Assembly (NCBI GenBank): GCA_000688615.1
Contig: JHVA01000001.1
Location: forward strand, 1,798,001 to 1,862,000
Length of the DNA stretch: 64,000 nt
Reading direction: 5' to 3'
Source: Acidobacteriaceae bacterium KBS 146
Lineage (GTDB): Bacteria > Acidobacteriota > Terriglobia > Terriglobales > Acidobacteriaceae
Under the pieces are notes generated by a model that was not told the DNA's origin, did not search any database, and saw nothing but the letters and a program-made list of their open reading frames with translations. Below are positions 45,131 through 54,411 of this stretch, one piece after another. Each line of letters starts with the position of its first letter. Position 1 is the first letter of the stretch. The translations under genes and the position numbers were made by a program.

Positions 45131-46996
45131 ATGATTACAACCGCCGCGAGGTCTGCCTTGACGCAGGTATTGAAAAACTCCGCGAAGCAGCCAAAGGGTT
45201 ATCTGACCTTTACGCTGCATGCGCATCTGCCGTATGTCATCAACCATGGAACCTGGCCTCATGGTATAGAGTGGCTTCACGAGGCCGCCGCTGAGACCTA
45301 CCTTCCCCTGCTTCGCGTTTTAGGCAATCTTGAACGCGACAAAATTCGTTTTCAGTGCAATCTGAATCTCTCGCCCATTCTGCTCGAACAGCTCTCTCAT
45401 CCGGTCTTCATCGCTGAGTTTCCAAAGTACCTGACCCGAAAGATCGTTGCAGCACGAGAAGATGAGGCATTCTTCATTCAATCCGGAGAGACCCACCTTG
45501 CCGAAACCGCACGGTTCTGGCATCGGTTCTTTCAATCGGCACTGGATCAATTCCGAGATCTTGATGGCAACATCGTTGCGGCCTTCCGGCACTTCAATGA
45601 CATCGGACTGATTGATGTCATTACCTGTGGCGCTACGCATGGCTTTATGCCTCTGTTAGGCACCGACGAGAGCGTTCGCGCACAGATCCGAACCGCCGTG
45701 AAGACGCATCAGCGTCATATGGGACGAAGGCCCCGGGGCATCTGGGCGCCGGAGTGTGGTTACCGGCCCGCAGGATCCTGGAGTTATCCAGTCGGCTTTG
45801 CCGATGGTTCCCCGATCCCGCCAAGATTCGACCGTATCGGTGTCGAACAGGCTCTCTCGGAGAGCGACATCGAATTCTTCTTTGTGGATACTCATCTGGT
45901 GGAAGAAGGGCATCGCGTTCCATCTCCCTATGAACTTCTCAATGGGGCTGTCCCTATCGACGAAAAGACGGTGGCCATGACCCATGCCGGCTATCGATCT
46001 CTATATCAGCCCTATTATGTGGATGGCCCTTACGACAAGCACTATGCAACCACCGTCTTTCCTCGCGACCCGCGAACCGGCATTCAGGTCTGGTCCGGTG
46101 AGTCCGGGTATCCGGGGGACGGCGTCTATCTGGACTTCCACAAAAAGCGTTGGCCCGGAGGACATCGTTACTGGCGCGTCACCGGTCCTCGTGTCGATCT
46201 TGGAGACAAGCAACCCTACTATCCCAAAGATGCTGCGGAAAGGGTCAAGTCACACGCCTCTCACTTTGTGCACCTGGTTTATGAGGCGCTGAAACCCGGC
46301 TTCAACGACTCCATCCCTCCGATTCTTTGCGCCCCCTTCGATGCCGAGTTATTCGGCCACTGGTGGTTCGAGGGAGCGATGTGGCTGGAAGCGATCGCGC
46401 GGATTCTTCACGACTATGACACCGGCCTCGAGATGATCTCTTGCGCGGAATATCTCGATCTCTATCCCCGTGCCGGATTTCTCGCGATGCCTGAGGGCTC
46501 CTGGGGTGCAGGAGGTCATAATGGCGTCTGGCTGAATCCAGATACCAGCTGGACCTACACCCACATCTATCCTGCGGAGCTATTCACGCGCGAGGTCGCG
46601 ACGGAGGGAAAGTGGCGCAACTCGGAGCTCGGTGGCCGGATCGCCCGCCAGCTTTGCAGAGAGTTGCTCCTGCTGGAGTCGTCCGACTGGCAGTTCCTCG
46701 TCACGACCGGAGCTGCAAGGGACTACGCGGAGACGCGGTTTACCACCCATAACGACCAGTTCAACGAACTTAAAAGCTTCTGGGAGACCTTTGAGGCGAC
46801 TGGACAAATTACCGTCGCCCAGGAGGCTCGACTCGCGGAGATCGAACGGCGCGATAACGTCTTTCCTGATATCGATCCTGGTTTCTGGGCTATGGGAGCG
46901 AAACAGGAAAAACACGAGCACACGTCCCACTCTTCCGAACTTGCTGCGTCCTCAAAGACGACACAGTCCCTTGGCCGCGCATCCTCCGTAGCCTGA
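45131..46996 (+). CDS. 1,4-Alpha-glucan branching enzyme, glycoside hydrolase family 57
   Basis: The 621-residue GH57 protein makes alpha-1,6 branches in glycogen-like glucan. It has HAHLPYV at about 30, QCNLNLSPILLEQL, GATHGFMPLL, GIWAPECGYRPAG with the likely nucleophile E208, and APFDAELFGHWWFEGAMWLE with the acid/base D404. An N-terminal ten-residue tail and the C-terminal helical DUF1957-like domain are present. The tail after 600 is polar. No signal peptide, so it is cytoplasmic. It is followed by an unrelated membrane-protein gene; other glycogen genes are outside the window. Confidence 0.9.
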   Translation: MITTAARSALTQVLKNSAKQPKGYLTFTLHAHLPYVINHGTWPHGIEWLHEAAAETYLPLLRVLGNLERDKIRFQCNLNLSPILLEQLSHPVFIAEFPKYLTRKIVAAREDEAFFIQSGETHLAETARFWHRFFQSALDQFRDLDGNIVAAFRHFNDIGLIDVITCGATHGFMPLLGTDESVRAQIRTAVKTHQRHMGRRPRGIWAPECGYRPAGSWSYPVGFADGSPIPPRFDRIGVEQALSESDIEFFFVDTHLVEEGHRVPSPYELLNGAVPIDEKTVAMTHAGYRSLYQPYYVDGPYDKHYATTVFPRDPRTGIQVWSGESGYPGDGVYLDFHKKRWPGGHRYWRVTGPRVDLGDKQPYYPKDAAERVKSHASHFVHLVYEALKPGFNDSIPPILCAPFDAELFGHWWFEGAMWLEAIARILHDYDTGLEMISCAEYLDLYPRAGFLAMPEGSWGAGGHNGVWLNPDTSWTYTHIYPAELFTREVATEGKWRNSELGGRIARQLCRELLLLESSDWQFLVTTGAARDYAETRFTTHNDQFNELKSFWETFEATGQITVAQEARLAEIERRDNVFPDIDPGFWAMGAKQEKHEHTSHSSELAASSKTTQSLGRASSVA

Positions 46997-47027
46997 TCCA
47001 TCTGTTTGTGCCACCTACAATAGATAG

Positions 47028-47870
47028 GTGGCACGAATATCTCATCGGAAGGAAAGCGGCAAAAACTCCATTCTGGCTTCCTGGCACCTTCTCTCGCTGG
47101 ATGCCCCTACAGTAGCTACGCTCTGGACCTGGTTTATTGCTCGAGCGGACAGAATCCCCCTTCGCCCGCCTTCTCTGCTCGCCATGGCCGCCGCCGTGTG
47201 GACTCTGTATGCTGCGGACCGGTTGCTCGATGCTCTCTCGCCTGGAAACGATCGGCTGGAAGCGCGCCATTACTTTCATCGCGAGCATCGAGCGGCTTTC
47301 ATGGGAGCAATCGCTGTCGCCTCGGTTCTGCTGGCCTTTCTTCTACCGCGTATTCCCGAGCAGGCTATTCGTCTTTATCTCGTACTGGGCGGCCTGGTCT
47401 TTGGTTATTTCGTAATCATTCACGCGACTCGGAGCGCCCATCGTCTGCCGAAAGAGGTCGCCGTGGGCGTCTGCTTCGCTGCTGCAACCTTCATTCCCAC
47501 CGTCGCAACAGATCCTGGCCTGCGCCTTCCGCTACTTGCCCCTGCCATGCTGCTGGCAGCACTATGCAGCCTGAATTGCCTCTTTATCTACGCATGGGAG
47601 CACACAGTTCCAATGGGCCAGCCGCCGCATCCCATCACTGCTCTCGCGGTGCGCTATCTCCCTGCCCTTACACTCTTCGTCGCTGTAAGCAGCGCGGCCC
47701 TGGCGGTGTTCGACCGCCGGGCGCCGTGGCCGCTTTACGCCGCTGTGTCTCTCGCGGCGATCACCTTATTGCTGCTCCACCGCGCCCGCCAACGACTGCC
47801 CGCACTGGAATTGCGGGCGGCCGCAGACCTCGCACTGTTAACCCCTCTTCTGATGGTTCCTTTCTTATGA
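47028..47870 (+). CDS. Membrane protein, UbiA-prenyltransferase-like
   Basis: The 280-residue protein has about eight transmembrane segments and starts with GTG (MARISHRKESG). The cytosolic loop after the first helices reads TLYAADRLLDALSPGNDRL and HYFHREHR. This has the placement of the first Asp-rich motif of UbiA prenyltransferases (N-D-x-x-D) but with A-D-R-x-x-D instead, so catalytic competence is uncertain. Its stop overlaps the following methyltransferase start (ATGA), implying coupled translation. A quinone-related pair is an attractive guess, not proven. Confidence 0.55.
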   Translation: MARISHRKESGKNSILASWHLLSLDAPTVATLWTWFIARADRIPLRPPSLLAMAAAVWTLYAADRLLDALSPGNDRLEARHYFHREHRAAFMGAIAVASVLLAFLLPRIPEQAIRLYLVLGGLVFGYFVIIHATRSAHRLPKEVAVGVCFAAATFIPTVATDPGLRLPLLAPAMLLAALCSLNCLFIYAWEHTVPMGQPPHPITALAVRYLPALTLFVAVSSAALAVFDRRAPWPLYAAVSLAAITLLLLHRARQRLPALELRAAADLALLTPLLMVPFL

Positions 47871-48526
47871 GCCGTACAGCGAACTTCGATGCTATCGCTG
47901 TCCCGTACCGCACACTCGAATACCTCACGCTAGGCAAAAAACTCGAGCGGACGCGGCTGCATTTTCTCGATCGTGTGCGAACAGCACATCGAGCGTTGGT
48001 TCTTGGAGACGGCGACGGACGCTTTCTTGCGCAACTCTTTGCCGCAAACCCGAAGCTGCAGGTAACCGCGATCGACAGCAGTGCGAGGATGCTGGATCTT
48101 TTGCAGCAACGATGCGCTCTTTTTGCGGACCGCTTACAAACGGTGCAGGTGGATGCCCTCGGTTATATTCCCTCTCCCTCCGCAACCTATGACCTGCTCG
48201 TCAGTCACTTCTTTCTGGATTGCTTTACAGAACGCCAGTTGAACGAACTGATCGGACATATTGCTCCGGCGCTTGAGGCGAACGCGCAATGGCTGCTGTC
48301 CGACTTTCGTATCCCTTCGGGGAGAATGCGTCTGCCTGCCCAGGTTCTGGTGCGCAGCCTCTACCTTGCCTTCCATATCCTGACCGGCTTGCGCACCACG
48401 AGTCTGCCCCATCATGCATCCTGTCTATCGGCGGCAGGATTTGCGCGTGTCGATCGCAAGCTGTATCTTGGCGGCATTCTAAGTGCAGAGCTGTGGCGGC
48501 TTCAAAACCCGTACGACGGACCATGA
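47867..48526 (+). CDS. Class I SAM-dependent methyltransferase
   Basis: The 219-residue UbiE/type-11-like methyltransferase reads MSRTANFDAIAVPYRTLEYLTLG..., LVLGDGDGRFLAQLFAAN (motif I, with D-G-D-G in place of G-x-G-x-G), VTAIDSSARMLDLLQ (motif II) and YDLLVSHFFLDCFTERQL (motif IV). It is translationally coupled to the UbiA-like membrane protein, which suggests a shared lipid-soluble product. It ends with a TGA that overlaps a possible upstream start (ATG at 48523) of the aminopeptidase frame. Confidence 0.75.
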   Translation: MSRTANFDAIAVPYRTLEYLTLGKKLERTRLHFLDRVRTAHRALVLGDGDGRFLAQLFAANPKLQVTAIDSSARMLDLLQQRCALFADRLQTVQVDALGYIPSPSATYDLLVSHFFLDCFTERQLNELIGHIAPALEANAQWLLSDFRIPSGRMRLPAQVLVRSLYLAFHILTGLRTTSLPHHASCLSAAGFARVDRKLYLGGILSAELWRLQNPYDGP

Positions 48527-48597
48527 CGAAAGAACGCGGACCGCGCTACCCATCGACTCTTTTCCGCATCCCATTGAAAGTATTCAGGTTTCACCCT

Positions 48598-50772
48598 ATG
48601 CCGCGATCGCTTTCCGCCGCTGTTTTTCTGCTGCTCGCCGCGCCGATCCTGCAGGCGCAGCTGAGTATTGCGACAAATTCGCCGAACGGCAAGCCACTCT
48701 CAGAACGTGTCGTCGCCTACACCATGGACGCGCGGCTCGATACAGACAAGAAGAGTCTCGATGCTACCGAGACCCTGACCTATCGGAATCTCACCGGTCA
48801 GCCTCTCACCACTTTTCCCTTCCATCTCTATCTGAATGCCTTCCGTCCGGAGTCCACCTTTACCGCCGAAACGCGCGCCGGGGGCGGGATCCGCGACTCG
48901 CTCGACGAAAGTTATCCTTCAGAAAAGACCGGCGGCATCACGGTCTCTCACATCGATGCCGATAGCTACGGTGACCTGACCGCAACGCTCCACTTCACAG
49001 CGCCCGATGACGGCAACATGGACGACCATACCGTCGCCGAAGTCTCCCTCCCTCGTCCCCTGGCGCCGAACGATTCCGTCACCTTCCATCTCACCTTCCA
49101 CGACAAGTTCCCTCTGTCCGTCGCGCGCAATGGATATAAGCGGGACTTCATCATGGGAGGCCAATGGTTTCCGAAGCTTGGAGTCTTCTGGCAAGGCGCC
49201 TGGAACTGCCATCAGTATCACGCCACCACCGAGTTCTTCTCCGACTTCGGGACGTTCAATGTGCGTCTGACCGTGCCGCGCCGATACACCGTCGGAGCCA
49301 GTGGCGTTCCCACCGGAAATCAGCCGAACCCCGACGGAACCAAGACCCTGACCTTCTACGGAGAGGACATTCACGACTTTGCCTTTGCGGCCAGTCCTCA
49401 CTTTGTTGTCACTGACGGGATTTATCTCTCTTCTCTGGGACCAGTCCAGATTCATGTGCTCGCCCTCGCCGCTCATCCGCACATCGCGCAACGCTATCTC
49501 GATATCACGCGAGGATCTTTAGCTGAGTTCGAGCAGCGCTATGGCCCCTATCCCTATAAGGTCATTACCATCGTCGATCCCGAGCCGGGATCAGAGATGC
49601 AGGGCATGGAGTATCCAACGCTCGTCACAGGCGACGGAATGTGGACAGGAATTTTTAAAGGCGCCGAAGTTACCGTCGAACACGAATTCGGCCACCAGTA
49701 CTGGTACGGCATGGTCGCCTCCAACGAATTCGAAGAGGCTTGGCTGGATGAAGGAATCAACTCCTACACTGAAGCAAAGGTGCTGGGAGCGCTTCTTGGG
49801 GATCAGACATCCTCGGTTCGTCAGCGCTACGCCAACCTCAGCGATACGTCGATGCAACGCCTCTCGTACCTCTCTTCTCCTGACTCCGATCCAGTCACCC
49901 GCTTTGCGTGGAAGTTTCGCAACGAACATTCCTATGGTGCAGTGACGTATGGAAAGACCGCGACGCTACTCATGACGCTCGAAGGAATCATAGGCAGAGA
50001 CACCATGGACGAAGCCATGCGCACCTACTTTGAGCGCTATCGCTTCCAACATCCGACGACAGAGGATTTTCTTCGCACCATCGAACAGGTCGCCGTCGCC
50101 AGAGGAAAAGCACAGCCGCTGTCGAAGAGCCCAACCGCTACTCCGACAGTGCCCCTCGTCCCCTGTAGCTCACTGCAAATTCACTCCACAACTGCAGGTC
50201 CTCTTGCGGCTACAACTCCGTTTACTCGACTCAGTCCGTTTCTCCCCTCCGACGCTGTGATCGGCACAACGCTTCCATGCGCAATGTCGCCAGCCAATCC
50301 CTCTTCGGCTGCCGAGCCTGCTTACGTTCCTACGACTCTCAGGCCATTTTTCAACCAGGCGGTGTACGGAACACAGCTGTTGGATTACGCAGTCGATAAC
50401 TTCTCGTCAGAGCCGGCGCGCTGGTGGCAACCGCCGGTGAAAAACGCGACCAAGGTCTCCTATCTCTCTACTGTCACGTTGCGCCGTAAAGGCGACTTTG
50501 TCCTTCCCGTCACCGCAGAAGTCATCTTCGATGATGGCAGCCGCCTGCGCGAGCATTGGGACGGCGCCGATCGCTGGGCCCGCTTCGCATACACACGCAA
50601 TGCGAAGATCGTCTCCGTCGAACTCGACCCCGATCATATCGTTCCGCTCGATCGAGATCTCTTCAACAACAGCTTTACTGACCATGCCGACACACGTCCT
50701 GCGCATAAACTGACAGCCATTTGGGTCACGTTGCAACAGATGGCGGCTCAGCTTCTCGCCTGGATCGTTTAA
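48598..50772 (+). CDS. M1-family metallo-aminopeptidase, secreted, with low-complexity insertion
   Basis: The 724-residue peptidase has a signal peptide (MPRSLSAAVFLLLAAPILQA, cut before QLSI). A beta-rich N-terminal domain leads to the M1 zinc site HEFGHQYWYG (H362, E363, H366) with E385 18 residues later in NEFEEAWLDEG. A GxMEN-like element is QGMEYP. Then comes an unusual stretch at about 503-580, rich in P, T, S and A (SKSPTATPTVPLVPCSSLQ ... MSPANPSSAAEPAYVPTT), with two Cys, before the C-terminal part PFFNQAVYGTQLLDYAVDNF. That piece is likely a linker or insertion. An ATG at 48523 overlapping the previous stop would add 25 residues; I prefer 48598 because it gives a normal signal peptide. 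Confidence 0.82.
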   Translation: MPRSLSAAVFLLLAAPILQAQLSIATNSPNGKPLSERVVAYTMDARLDTDKKSLDATETLTYRNLTGQPLTTFPFHLYLNAFRPESTFTAETRAGGGIRDSLDESYPSEKTGGITVSHIDADSYGDLTATLHFTAPDDGNMDDHTVAEVSLPRPLAPNDSVTFHLTFHDKFPLSVARNGYKRDFIMGGQWFPKLGVFWQGAWNCHQYHATTEFFSDFGTFNVRLTVPRRYTVGASGVPTGNQPNPDGTKTLTFYGEDIHDFAFAASPHFVVTDGIYLSSLGPVQIHVLALAAHPHIAQRYLDITRGSLAEFEQRYGPYPYKVITIVDPEPGSEMQGMEYPTLVTGDGMWTGIFKGAEVTVEHEFGHQYWYGMVASNEFEEAWLDEGINSYTEAKVLGALLGDQTSSVRQRYANLSDTSMQRLSYLSSPDSDPVTRFAWKFRNEHSYGAVTYGKTATLLMTLEGIIGRDTMDEAMRTYFERYRFQHPTTEDFLRTIEQVAVARGKAQPLSKSPTATPTVPLVPCSSLQIHSTTAGPLAATTPFTRLSPFLPSDAVIGTTLPCAMSPANPSSAAEPAYVPTTLRPFFNQAVYGTQLLDYAVDNFSSEPARWWQPPVKNATKVSYLSTVTLRRKGDFVLPVTAEVIFDDGSRLREHWDGADRWARFAYTRNAKIVSVELDPDHIVPLDRDLFNNSFTDHADTRPAHKLTAIWVTLQQMAAQLLAWIV

Positions 50773-50825
50773 CCCAAAGCAGAAGGATACGCATTCGTCG
50801 TAAGAATCCTGAAAGGCCGTCTTCC

Positions 50826-52088
50826 ATGCCTCGAACCCGCAGCATCTTCTTCCACGGACTCGGCATAACTCTGCGGCGCTTCCCGGCGTTCCTGTGGACC
50901 TGCATCTTCAACCTGGGGCTGGCGCTCGCCTTCTGCTTACCTCTCTACCGGCAACTCGCCGAAATCCTCGATCATTCTCTGGCGTCACAACGCCTGGCTT
51001 CCGGTTTCGACCTCTCTGTCGTCGTTGGCACTGTCATGCGGATTCGCGGTGATCATCCGGGCGAGATGAATGCGATGACGAGTCATGGCTCTGTGATCGC
51101 ATACCTCCTGATCTATTTCCTGCTCGTTCCCGGAACCCTCTTCTGCTATGTCACACGGAGATCGGCCAGACTAAGTACCCTGCTTCGCCAAGGATTGCTC
51201 CACTTCTGGCGATTTGTTCGCATCACTCTGCTGACACTGCTTACATGCGTCATCCTCCTCGGGCCGCTCATCGCGCTTCAAAGGCGCTGGGCCGCATTTG
51301 TGAACGATCGCTTTGTTGGCCAAACCTCATTCATCCTTACTCTCACAGGCCTGATCCTCGTTCTACTGGTAGCTTCGCTACTGCGGCTCTACTTCGATCT
51401 GGTGGAGGTCTACACTGTCCAGCTCGGAACCCATCTGCGGCTGTCGGGCCGGCCCGATCGTCGAGTCCGCCGGACCCTTTGCCCCGCCTTTCATCTATTG
51501 CGCAAGCATCTCGTTCGCGCCTGGTCCGTCTTCCTTCTTCTTGCGATCGCTGGTTCTGCAATCGTCTTCTTTACTTCGCGGATGGCGATGCATATGCTCG
51601 CGCAGTCGCGCGTATGGCCCATGTTCCTAGTCGCCCAACTCGGTGTCTTTGCCATGCTCTTCATCCGTTTCTGGCAACGCGGCGCGGAGTCATCCCTTGT
51701 CCTGCAGCACCCCATCGTTACCGACGACGACAGCTTCCCTGCACATCAGAGCACATATATTCGTCCGACTCCGATCACCACGAAAGTGCCGCCACCACCG
51801 ACAGTCGCTTCGAACGAAGATCGTCCTCATCATGTCGAGATGATGTTCAACCCCGACCCCCTGGTCTCCATCTATCCCGCTCCTCTGTCTCCGGATGATC
51901 CGCTCATCTCGAATACCACCAGGTCGGCCGAGCCGGATCCGATTCCAAATCCTGAACCTGCGACGCCTTCTATGGAGCAGCCCGACCCTGGCGTCTTTCA
52001 TCACGATCCGGTCCGCCCTCAGAACCCGACGAATCCATCTTCCGAAGAGATCCGACAGTCTCCTCCCGACACGCCCCACTCCGAATAA
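50826..52088 (+). CDS. Membrane protein with proline-rich tail, unknown function
   Basis: The 420-residue protein has about six transmembrane segments in the first 290 residues (MPRTRSIFFHGLGITLRRFPAFLW; SVIAYLLIYFLLVPGTLFCYV; ITLLTLLTCVILLGPLIAL; TLTGLILVLLVASLLRLYF; VFLLLAIAGSAIVFFTSRM). A 130-residue hydrophilic tail rich in P, D, S and T follows (LVSIYPAPLSPDDPLISNTTR ... TPSMEQPDPGVFHHDPVRP). I know no family with this. It lies 53 bases after the aminopeptidase on the same strand, so they may share a transcript. Confidence 0.5.
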   Translation: MPRTRSIFFHGLGITLRRFPAFLWTCIFNLGLALAFCLPLYRQLAEILDHSLASQRLASGFDLSVVVGTVMRIRGDHPGEMNAMTSHGSVIAYLLIYFLLVPGTLFCYVTRRSARLSTLLRQGLLHFWRFVRITLLTLLTCVILLGPLIALQRRWAAFVNDRFVGQTSFILTLTGLILVLLVASLLRLYFDLVEVYTVQLGTHLRLSGRPDRRVRRTLCPAFHLLRKHLVRAWSVFLLLAIAGSAIVFFTSRMAMHMLAQSRVWPMFLVAQLGVFAMLFIRFWQRGAESSLVLQHPIVTDDDSFPAHQSTYIRPTPITTKVPPPPTVASNEDRPHHVEMMFNPDPLVSIYPAPLSPDDPLISNTTRSAEPDPIPNPEPATPSMEQPDPGVFHHDPVRPQNPTNPSSEEIRQSPPDTPHSE

Positions 52089-52185
52089 ATCAGCTCTCCC
52101 ACGGCCGTCACCAGAAGGAATCTGAGCCTCGTTCTCCGGACCTCTATCGCAGGTAGAAGTGCCTATTCTAAAATTAGGCAGGACG

Positions 52186-52722
52186 ATGAATCTCTTTATT
52201 CTTCGACACGCGTCAGCCGGTGAACGGCGGCCGAATCCGGTTCTCGATCGCAAGCGTCCTCTCGACAAGGAAGGCAAACGCTATTGCCTGCAGCTTGCCA
52301 GTGTTCTGAATGAGCTGAAGCTCCAATTTGACCTGATCGTCTCAAGCCCACTTAAACGGAGCGTACAGACCGCATCGCTGGTAGGGACGGAGATGGGATA
52401 CGAGTCGCAGATCCTGATGTCAAACGCACTCGCTCCCGAGGCCGCCTTCCGCGATTTTCAACGGCTTCTCTCCGAGTGCCGCGGTTATGAGAATCTACTG
52501 GTCGTCGGCCACAACCCGAATCTCAGTCAGTTCCTCTCAAGCCTGCTGGTCACTCCTAATGCAAACACACTGCCCCACGTGCGGCTGCGTAAGGGATCGC
52601 TCGCTCGCATCTCGCTTGATCGTGGACCGGCCACGTTACAGTGGCTCCTCGATCCTCGGCCTGTACGGGCTCTCTACACAACTTCGACAAAGAGCTCGCG
52701 GCGAAAGACATCGCGGAAGTAA
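52186..52722 (+). CDS. sixA: Phosphohistidine phosphatase SixA
   Basis: The 178-residue histidine-phosphatase-fold protein has catalytic H8 in LFILRHASAGE, FDLIVSSPLKRSVQTASL and the second catalytic region VVGHNPNLSQFLSSLL. SixA removes phosphate from phosphohistidine in His-Asp relays or PTS-type proteins. The C-terminal 30 residues (YTTSTKSSRRKTSRK) are basic and overlap the ppx gene on the other strand. The ATG at 52186 has GGCAGGAC upstream. Confidence 0.82.
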   Translation: MNLFILRHASAGERRPNPVLDRKRPLDKEGKRYCLQLASVLNELKLQFDLIVSSPLKRSVQTASLVGTEMGYESQILMSNALAPEAAFRDFQRLLSECRGYENLLVVGHNPNLSQFLSSLLVTPNANTLPHVRLRKGSLARISLDRGPATLQWLLDPRPVRALYTTSTKSSRRKTSRK

Positions 52723-54245
52723 GCCGCTTCTTTCTTAACCGACCAGGCCTCCAGCTCGGCCCCGCCGCGGCCAGGGACGAGTTCAAGCACAACCCTCTTG
52801 GGATAGACATGCACACGAATGCGGACAATCGCGCTCGCGCGATCCTGATTGAGCGCCACAGCGAGCCGCAGCAGCACGATCGCGCGAACGACATTATTGT
52901 GATCTTCAATAGGAATCGTGCGCATAATTCGATCCATCGGATCGGGTCGCGTCTTCCCCAGGTATCGCGCCAAGGCACTCACAATGGCTCGTTGCTCCGG
53001 TGAGAATCCGAAGATCTCCGAGTTCGCGATGATGTACTGTGTGTGGCGATGGTGTCCCTGGTGGTTCATAAACTTGCCCACATCCTGCATCATCGCCGCA
53101 GACTCAAGCCATAGCCGGTACTCTTCCGGAAGCGAATGGACACGAGCCAGCGCGTTGAACAGCTCCGCCACATGCTGTCTCACGGGTTCGACCTGCCGTT
53201 GCTCAATGTCGTAGCGTCGGCAGACCTCCAGAACTCCGGCCCAGCGTTCACTCTCGATCTTCTGGTGCACCGATGCGCGCAGGTCCACATCTCCCAGCAT
53301 CTGCGCCAGAATGCCGTCGCGTAGTCCAAGTGCAGAATATCGAAATGCCTTGAGGTTGAGGCGTTCCATCAGGTTCGCATAGACCATGGCGCCGCCGACG
53401 ATGATCTCAGACCGGCGTGGCCCAATGCCTGGCACCGCTGCCCTCTGCTCGTCACGCATCTTCACCAGCCGATCGGCCAGCCTACGAACCTCGTGAACAT
53501 CCGCCGTCATTGCACCTACGTGCTCGACACGGCGTTTGACCAATGACTTTTTCTTTCCCTTAGTGCCGGCCTTTTTACGGGAATAGCCTGCAGCCTCGGC
53601 CAGCGCCGCGGCAGTACCAGAGGTTGCGATGACCAGACCGACGCGTGGAATTCCAATCTTCCGAACAGCTTTTTTCAACTCTCGGTCGATGTACTGCCGC
53701 AAACGAGCGATATCTTCCTTGGCGGGTGGGTCTATCGTCAGAAACTCCTGCTGCAATCGCACCGCTCCTAACGGGAGACTCACCATCGTCTTTATGCGTC
53801 CGCCATCCGAGAGGGTTACCTCGCAGCTTCCGCCGCCGAGGTCGATCAGCACGCAACGGCCCCGCGCTCCGACCTCGTGAGTCACGACGCCAAGCTGAAT
53901 CAGGCGTCCCTCTTCCAGGCCGGAGATTACCTCGACGTTCCATCCCGTGGCCGAGCGCACCCACTCCGTGAACGCCTCTGCGTTTCTGGCGTCCCGCATC
54001 GCACTGGTTGCCACGACGCGAACCTTATCGGCTACATGCAATTGCACCGCTTTATGGAAACGTTTCAGCGCGCGGATGGTCGCTGCCATCGCCTCCGGGG
54101 AGATGGCGCCAGTCTGAAAGACACTCTCGCCCAGCCGCGTAACCTCTCTGTCTTCGTGAAGCGTCTTCAGCCGGTGCATCTGCACCTCTGCAATCTTCAA
54201 TCGACAGGAGTTAGACCCAATATCCACCGCGGCAAACGTCGGCAT
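52674..54245 (-). CDS. ppx: Exopolyphosphatase / guanosine pentaphosphatase (Ppx/GppA family)
   Basis: The 523-residue protein has the ASKHA N-terminus AAVDIGSNSCRLKIAEV, ATSAMRDARNAEAF, LIDLGGGSCEVTLSD and IATSGTAAALAEA. A C-terminal HD-like helical domain (QDVGKFMNHQGHHRHTQYII) is of the kind found in Ppx/GppA. It degrades polyphosphate or pppGpp. An Arg/Lys-rich insertion (SRKKAGTKGKKKSLVKRRVEHVGA) sits at about residue 220. Its 3' end overlaps sixA by 49 bases in opposite direction, so the pair share DNA. The two enzymes both act on phosphate signalling. Confidence 0.88.
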   Translation of the reverse strand: MPTFAAVDIGSNSCRLKIAEVQMHRLKTLHEDREVTRLGESVFQTGAISPEAMAATIRALKRFHKAVQLHVADKVRVVATSAMRDARNAEAFTEWVRSATGWNVEVISGLEEGRLIQLGVVTHEVGARGRCVLIDLGGGSCEVTLSDGGRIKTMVSLPLGAVRLQQEFLTIDPPAKEDIARLRQYIDRELKKAVRKIGIPRVGLVIATSGTAAALAEAAGYSRKKAGTKGKKKSLVKRRVEHVGAMTADVHEVRRLADRLVKMRDEQRAAVPGIGPRRSEIIVGGAMVYANLMERLNLKAFRYSALGLRDGILAQMLGDVDLRASVHQKIESERWAGVLEVCRRYDIEQRQVEPVRQHVAELFNALARVHSLPEEYRLWLESAAMMQDVGKFMNHQGHHRHTQYIIANSEIFGFSPEQRAIVSALARYLGKTRPDPMDRIMRTIPIEDHNNVVRAIVLLRLAVALNQDRASAIVRIRVHVYPKRVVLELVPGRGGAELEAWSVKKEAAYFRDVFRRELFVEVV

Positions 54246-54411
54246 TTCACCTCACTCTTTCAGGAACCCGAAAAATCAACCACCACAAGCAAGATACATC
54301 CCGCGAACGTCCTTCATATAGCCGCTGACAGGATTCGACCAGCTTCCGCGAACCTCTCGATATCCCCTTTCCTTGAAGGCCCATTTATCCTAGATAAAAG
54401 CGCCTTTCACG

